DNA from: Methanosarcinales archaeon
GTDB taxonomy: Archaea; Halobacteriota; Syntropharchaeia; Alkanophagales; Methanospirareceae
Direction: 5' to 3'
Length of the DNA: 16,643 nucleotides
NCBI GenBank assembly: GCA_025464275.1
Contig: JAODGR010000082.1
Span: forward strand, 1-16,643
The notes below the pieces were generated by a model. The model made no database searches and had not been told where the DNA came from. It saw only the letters and a list, made by a program, of their open reading frames with translations. A program made the position numbers and the translations under genes. Positions 15,460 to 16,643 of the stretch are shown here, piece by piece. Position 1 is the first letter of the stretch. Every line of letters starts with the position of its first letter.

Positions 15460-15474
15460 TCCAGCTCCACCTCC
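15457..15474 (-). promoter_or_regulatory. Strong Shine-Dalgarno before an ACG codon, the likely mtnA start site
   Basis: On the minus strand GGAGGTG occupies 15474-15468. Eight bases separate it from ACG (15459-15457), which is followed by AGG ACC ATC GAA TGG (R-T-I-E-W). The ribosome site and spacing are ideal, so ACG at this position looks like an ATG changed at its middle base. Confidence 0.7.
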
Positions 15475-15567
15475 CCCAATCCCAATATAGCTACATTAGA
15501 CATTAGATTAGATAATAAAGTGAATCTGTTCAGGTTTAAGGTGCACAGGCAGAGGAGGAGGTAGGAG
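15475..15567. promoter_or_regulatory. Divergent intergenic region between mtnA and the trmJ-like gene
   Basis: The region holds three copies of attaga (in acattagacattagattaga, about 15493-15512) beside an A/T-rich stretch running into ataataaag. These could be promoter elements for one or both genes. Purine-rich sequence with repeated GGAGG (15552-15570) precedes the plus-strand gene. No RNA gene is seen. Confidence 0.4.
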
Positions 15568-16341
15568 GTGGGGGAATTGGAAGTCCGGACTGTACTCGTG
15601 GAGCCGAAGAGCGAGACGAATGTGGGAGCAGTGGCACGGGTATTGAAGAATTTCGGATTCCATGACCTTTATCTGGTGAATCCACCACATATAGGCATCA
15701 AAGCCTTATCCGTCGCATCACATGCCCATGATCTACTGACCAGGGCACGAATAGTGAGTTCGATAGAGGAAGCGGTGAGTGATGCATGTATTGTGGCGGG
15801 TACCACTGCGAAACGAGGTATCTCAGCATCTAAACACCTTAGAATGCCTGCTCTATCGCCGTACGAGCTGAAAGAGAAGACGAAGGATAAGGGAGGTATC
15901 TTAGCACTCCTGTTTGGCAGGGAGGATATAGGGCTGTTAAACGAGGAGTTAAAACGATGTGATATTGTGGTCAGCATCCCAACGGCACCAGACTATCCTG
16001 TAATGAACCTCTCTCACGCCGTTGCGGTCCTCCTCTATGAATTGAGCAATGGTAATAGTAACAGTAGCAGTAGCAGTGGCAGTAGCGGGGGTGTATCTTC
16101 ATCATCATTGCCGAGCTCAAAGCGGCTGAAGCTGGCGAGTGTAGAGGATAAGGAGCGGTTGTTCAACCATATTCGAACTTTCCTGGATGAGATTGAGTAC
16201 AGGGAGCATAAGAAAGAGAAGACCATGGTGATGCTACGAAGACTGTTTGGCAGGGCAGGACTCACGGCGCGGGAGGTACAGAGGCTGAGGGGGATTTTGA
16301 GGAAGGCAGAATGGAAGATTAAAGCCGACCATAGAAGATAG
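15568..16341 (+). CDS. trmJ: TrmJ-like tRNA 2'-O-methyltransferase (SpoU/SPOUT family)
   Basis: This protein of up to 257 residues has the three SpoU motifs: VLVEPKSETNVGAVAR (9-24), LLFGREDIGL (114-123) and IPTAPDYPVMNLSHAVAVLL (137-156). These form the trefoil-knot SAM site. TrmJ methylates the ribose of nucleotide 32 in the tRNA anticodon loop, and archaeal members are mostly cytidine-specific. A Ser/Asn/Gly-rich linker (about 160-184) precedes a helical C-terminal domain (about 190-250) typical of TrmJ. The start is uncertain. GTG at 15568 is preceded by GGAGGAGGT, but TTG at 15577 has GGAGGTG six bases upstream and gives MEVRTVLVEP, also a typical family start. Divergent from mtnA. Confidence 0.88.
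   Translation: MGELEVRTVLVEPKSETNVGAVARVLKNFGFHDLYLVNPPHIGIKALSVASHAHDLLTRARIVSSIEEAVSDACIVAGTTAKRGISASKHLRMPALSPYELKEKTKDKGGILALLFGREDIGLLNEELKRCDIVVSIPTAPDYPVMNLSHAVAVLLYELSNGNSNSSSSSGSSGGVSSSSLPSSKRLKLASVEDKERLFNHIRTFLDEIEYREHKKEKTMVMLRRLFGRAGLTAREVQRLRGILRKAEWKIKADHRR
16051..16086 (+). repeat. 6-bp tandem repeat encoding the Ser-rich linker of the TrmJ-like protein
   Basis: Units in register are ggtaat, agtaac, agtagc, agtagc, agtggc, agtagc. They encode GNSNSSSSSGSS at the junction between the methyltransferase and C-terminal domains, where length change should be tolerated. Confidence 0.9.
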
Positions 16342-16377
16342 CATGTAAGGTTAAAAGGATAAAGATAAAGTAAAGGA

Positions 16378-16407
16378 TAGAAAATTTAATTAAATTACAA
16401 GATTGAG
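16378..16407 (+). promoter_or_regulatory. A/T-rich promoter-like element before the last gene
   Basis: AAAATTTAATTAAATTA (16381-16397) lies just upstream of the ATG at 16408, and no Shine-Dalgarno is visible. A TATA box centred near 16383 would place transcription start at or close to the ATG, which suggests a leaderless mRNA. Confidence 0.45.
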
Positions 16408-16643
16408 ATGGCTAAAGCAAAGCGGGGATATATGGAGATAGTGGGCGAATTCCCGGATGAGCTACGGAAGCCACTGCTCCGACTGGTAGATGCTATAATG
16501 GAGCGCGTAAGGGCGGAGTTTGCGGTCAGGCGGGAGGATTTTGAAGAATTAAGAAACGCAATTGCAGAGTTAGTACAGGCACAGAAACGGACTGAGGAAC
16601 GCGTTGGCAGTCTGGAGGACGCAGTAGCGAGACTGGCAGAGGC
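16408..16643 (+). CDS. N-terminal fragment of a coiled-coil protein, possibly DUF3782-like, cut by the window end
   Basis: The open frame runs from ATG at 16408 to the window edge, giving 78 residues without a stop (MAKAKRGYMEIVGEFPDEL at the start). After about residue 30 it becomes a charged heptad-rich helix with AQKRTEERVGSLEDAV. This style, AQ.RTEER repeated along a coil, is common in archaeal proteins annotated as DUF3782 that end in a PD-(D/E)XK nuclease-like domain. That domain would lie outside the window, so the assignment is tentative. The reading frame is supported by its clean coding character and the A/T box upstream. It follows the trmJ-like gene by 66 nt. Confidence 0.65.
   Translation, partial: MAKAKRGYMEIVGEFPDELRKPLLRLVDAIMERVRAEFAVRREDFEELRNAIAELVQAQKRTEERVGSLEDAVARLAE

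Overview
The window looks archaeal, most likely from a euryarchaeal (Halobacteriota-type) anaerobe related to methanogens, methanotrophs or Archaeoglobus. Reasons: ArlH/ArlI/ArlJ archaellum motor proteins, an archaeoflavoprotein (AfpA-like), an archaeal-type membrane serine protease with a Ser-Lys dyad, a Rad50 with a zinc hook, archaeal RNase Z, an AF1104-type DUF89 protein, and A/T-rich boxes close to start codons. I cannot fix the genus from sequence alone. An ANME-1/Methanophagales-like or other methanogen-related lineage is only a guess. The DNA is almost fully coding, with no rRNA, tRNA, IS element or CRISPR array seen.

Layout. (1) 88-6497, minus strand: a tight cluster read as arlH, arlI, arlJ, a very acidic low-complexity protein, and a response regulator made of a receiver domain, about ten HEAT repeats and a C-terminal helix-turn-helix-like segment. 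No archaellin, ArlF or ArlG gene is in the window. (2) 6640-10793, minus strand: rad50, then an AfpA-like flavoprotein, then a membrane-anchored S16-like protease. The first two are 6 nt apart and the last two overlap by 4 nt. No mre11 is present. (3) 10891-14454, plus strand: a citramalate/isopropylmalate synthase, RNase Z and a DUF89 protein. (4) 14458-15459, minus strand: MtnA-type isomerase, tail-to-tail with DUF89. (5) 15568 to the end, plus strand: a TrmJ-like tRNA 2'-O-methyltransferase, then the start of a coiled-coil protein cut by the window edge.

Three observations stand out. First, the mtnA reading frame has no ATG, GTG or TTG where the protein must begin. Its conserved N-terminus runs back to an ACG codon that sits 8 nt after a perfect GGAGGTG Shine-Dalgarno, so ACG probably acts as the start (or the assembly has an error there). 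Second, short 6-bp tandem repeats recur in unrelated genes (ArlI, ArlJ, the acidic protein, TrmJ, and less regularly DUF89) as in-frame low-complexity linkers, and one forms the stop codon of RNase Z. Third, Rad50 carries 58-residue duplications on both arms of its coiled coil at nearly equal distance from the zinc hook. In the folded antiparallel coil the duplicated pieces would face each other.

How the genes may work together: the minus-strand arl cluster pairs the motor ATPase, its membrane platform and its regulatory ATPase with a phosphorylatable scaffold protein. This suggests signal-controlled motility or surface-filament assembly. The remaining genes are core metabolism, RNA processing and genome maintenance and share no obvious pathway, except that DUF89 and MtnA families both act on phosphorylated sugars.
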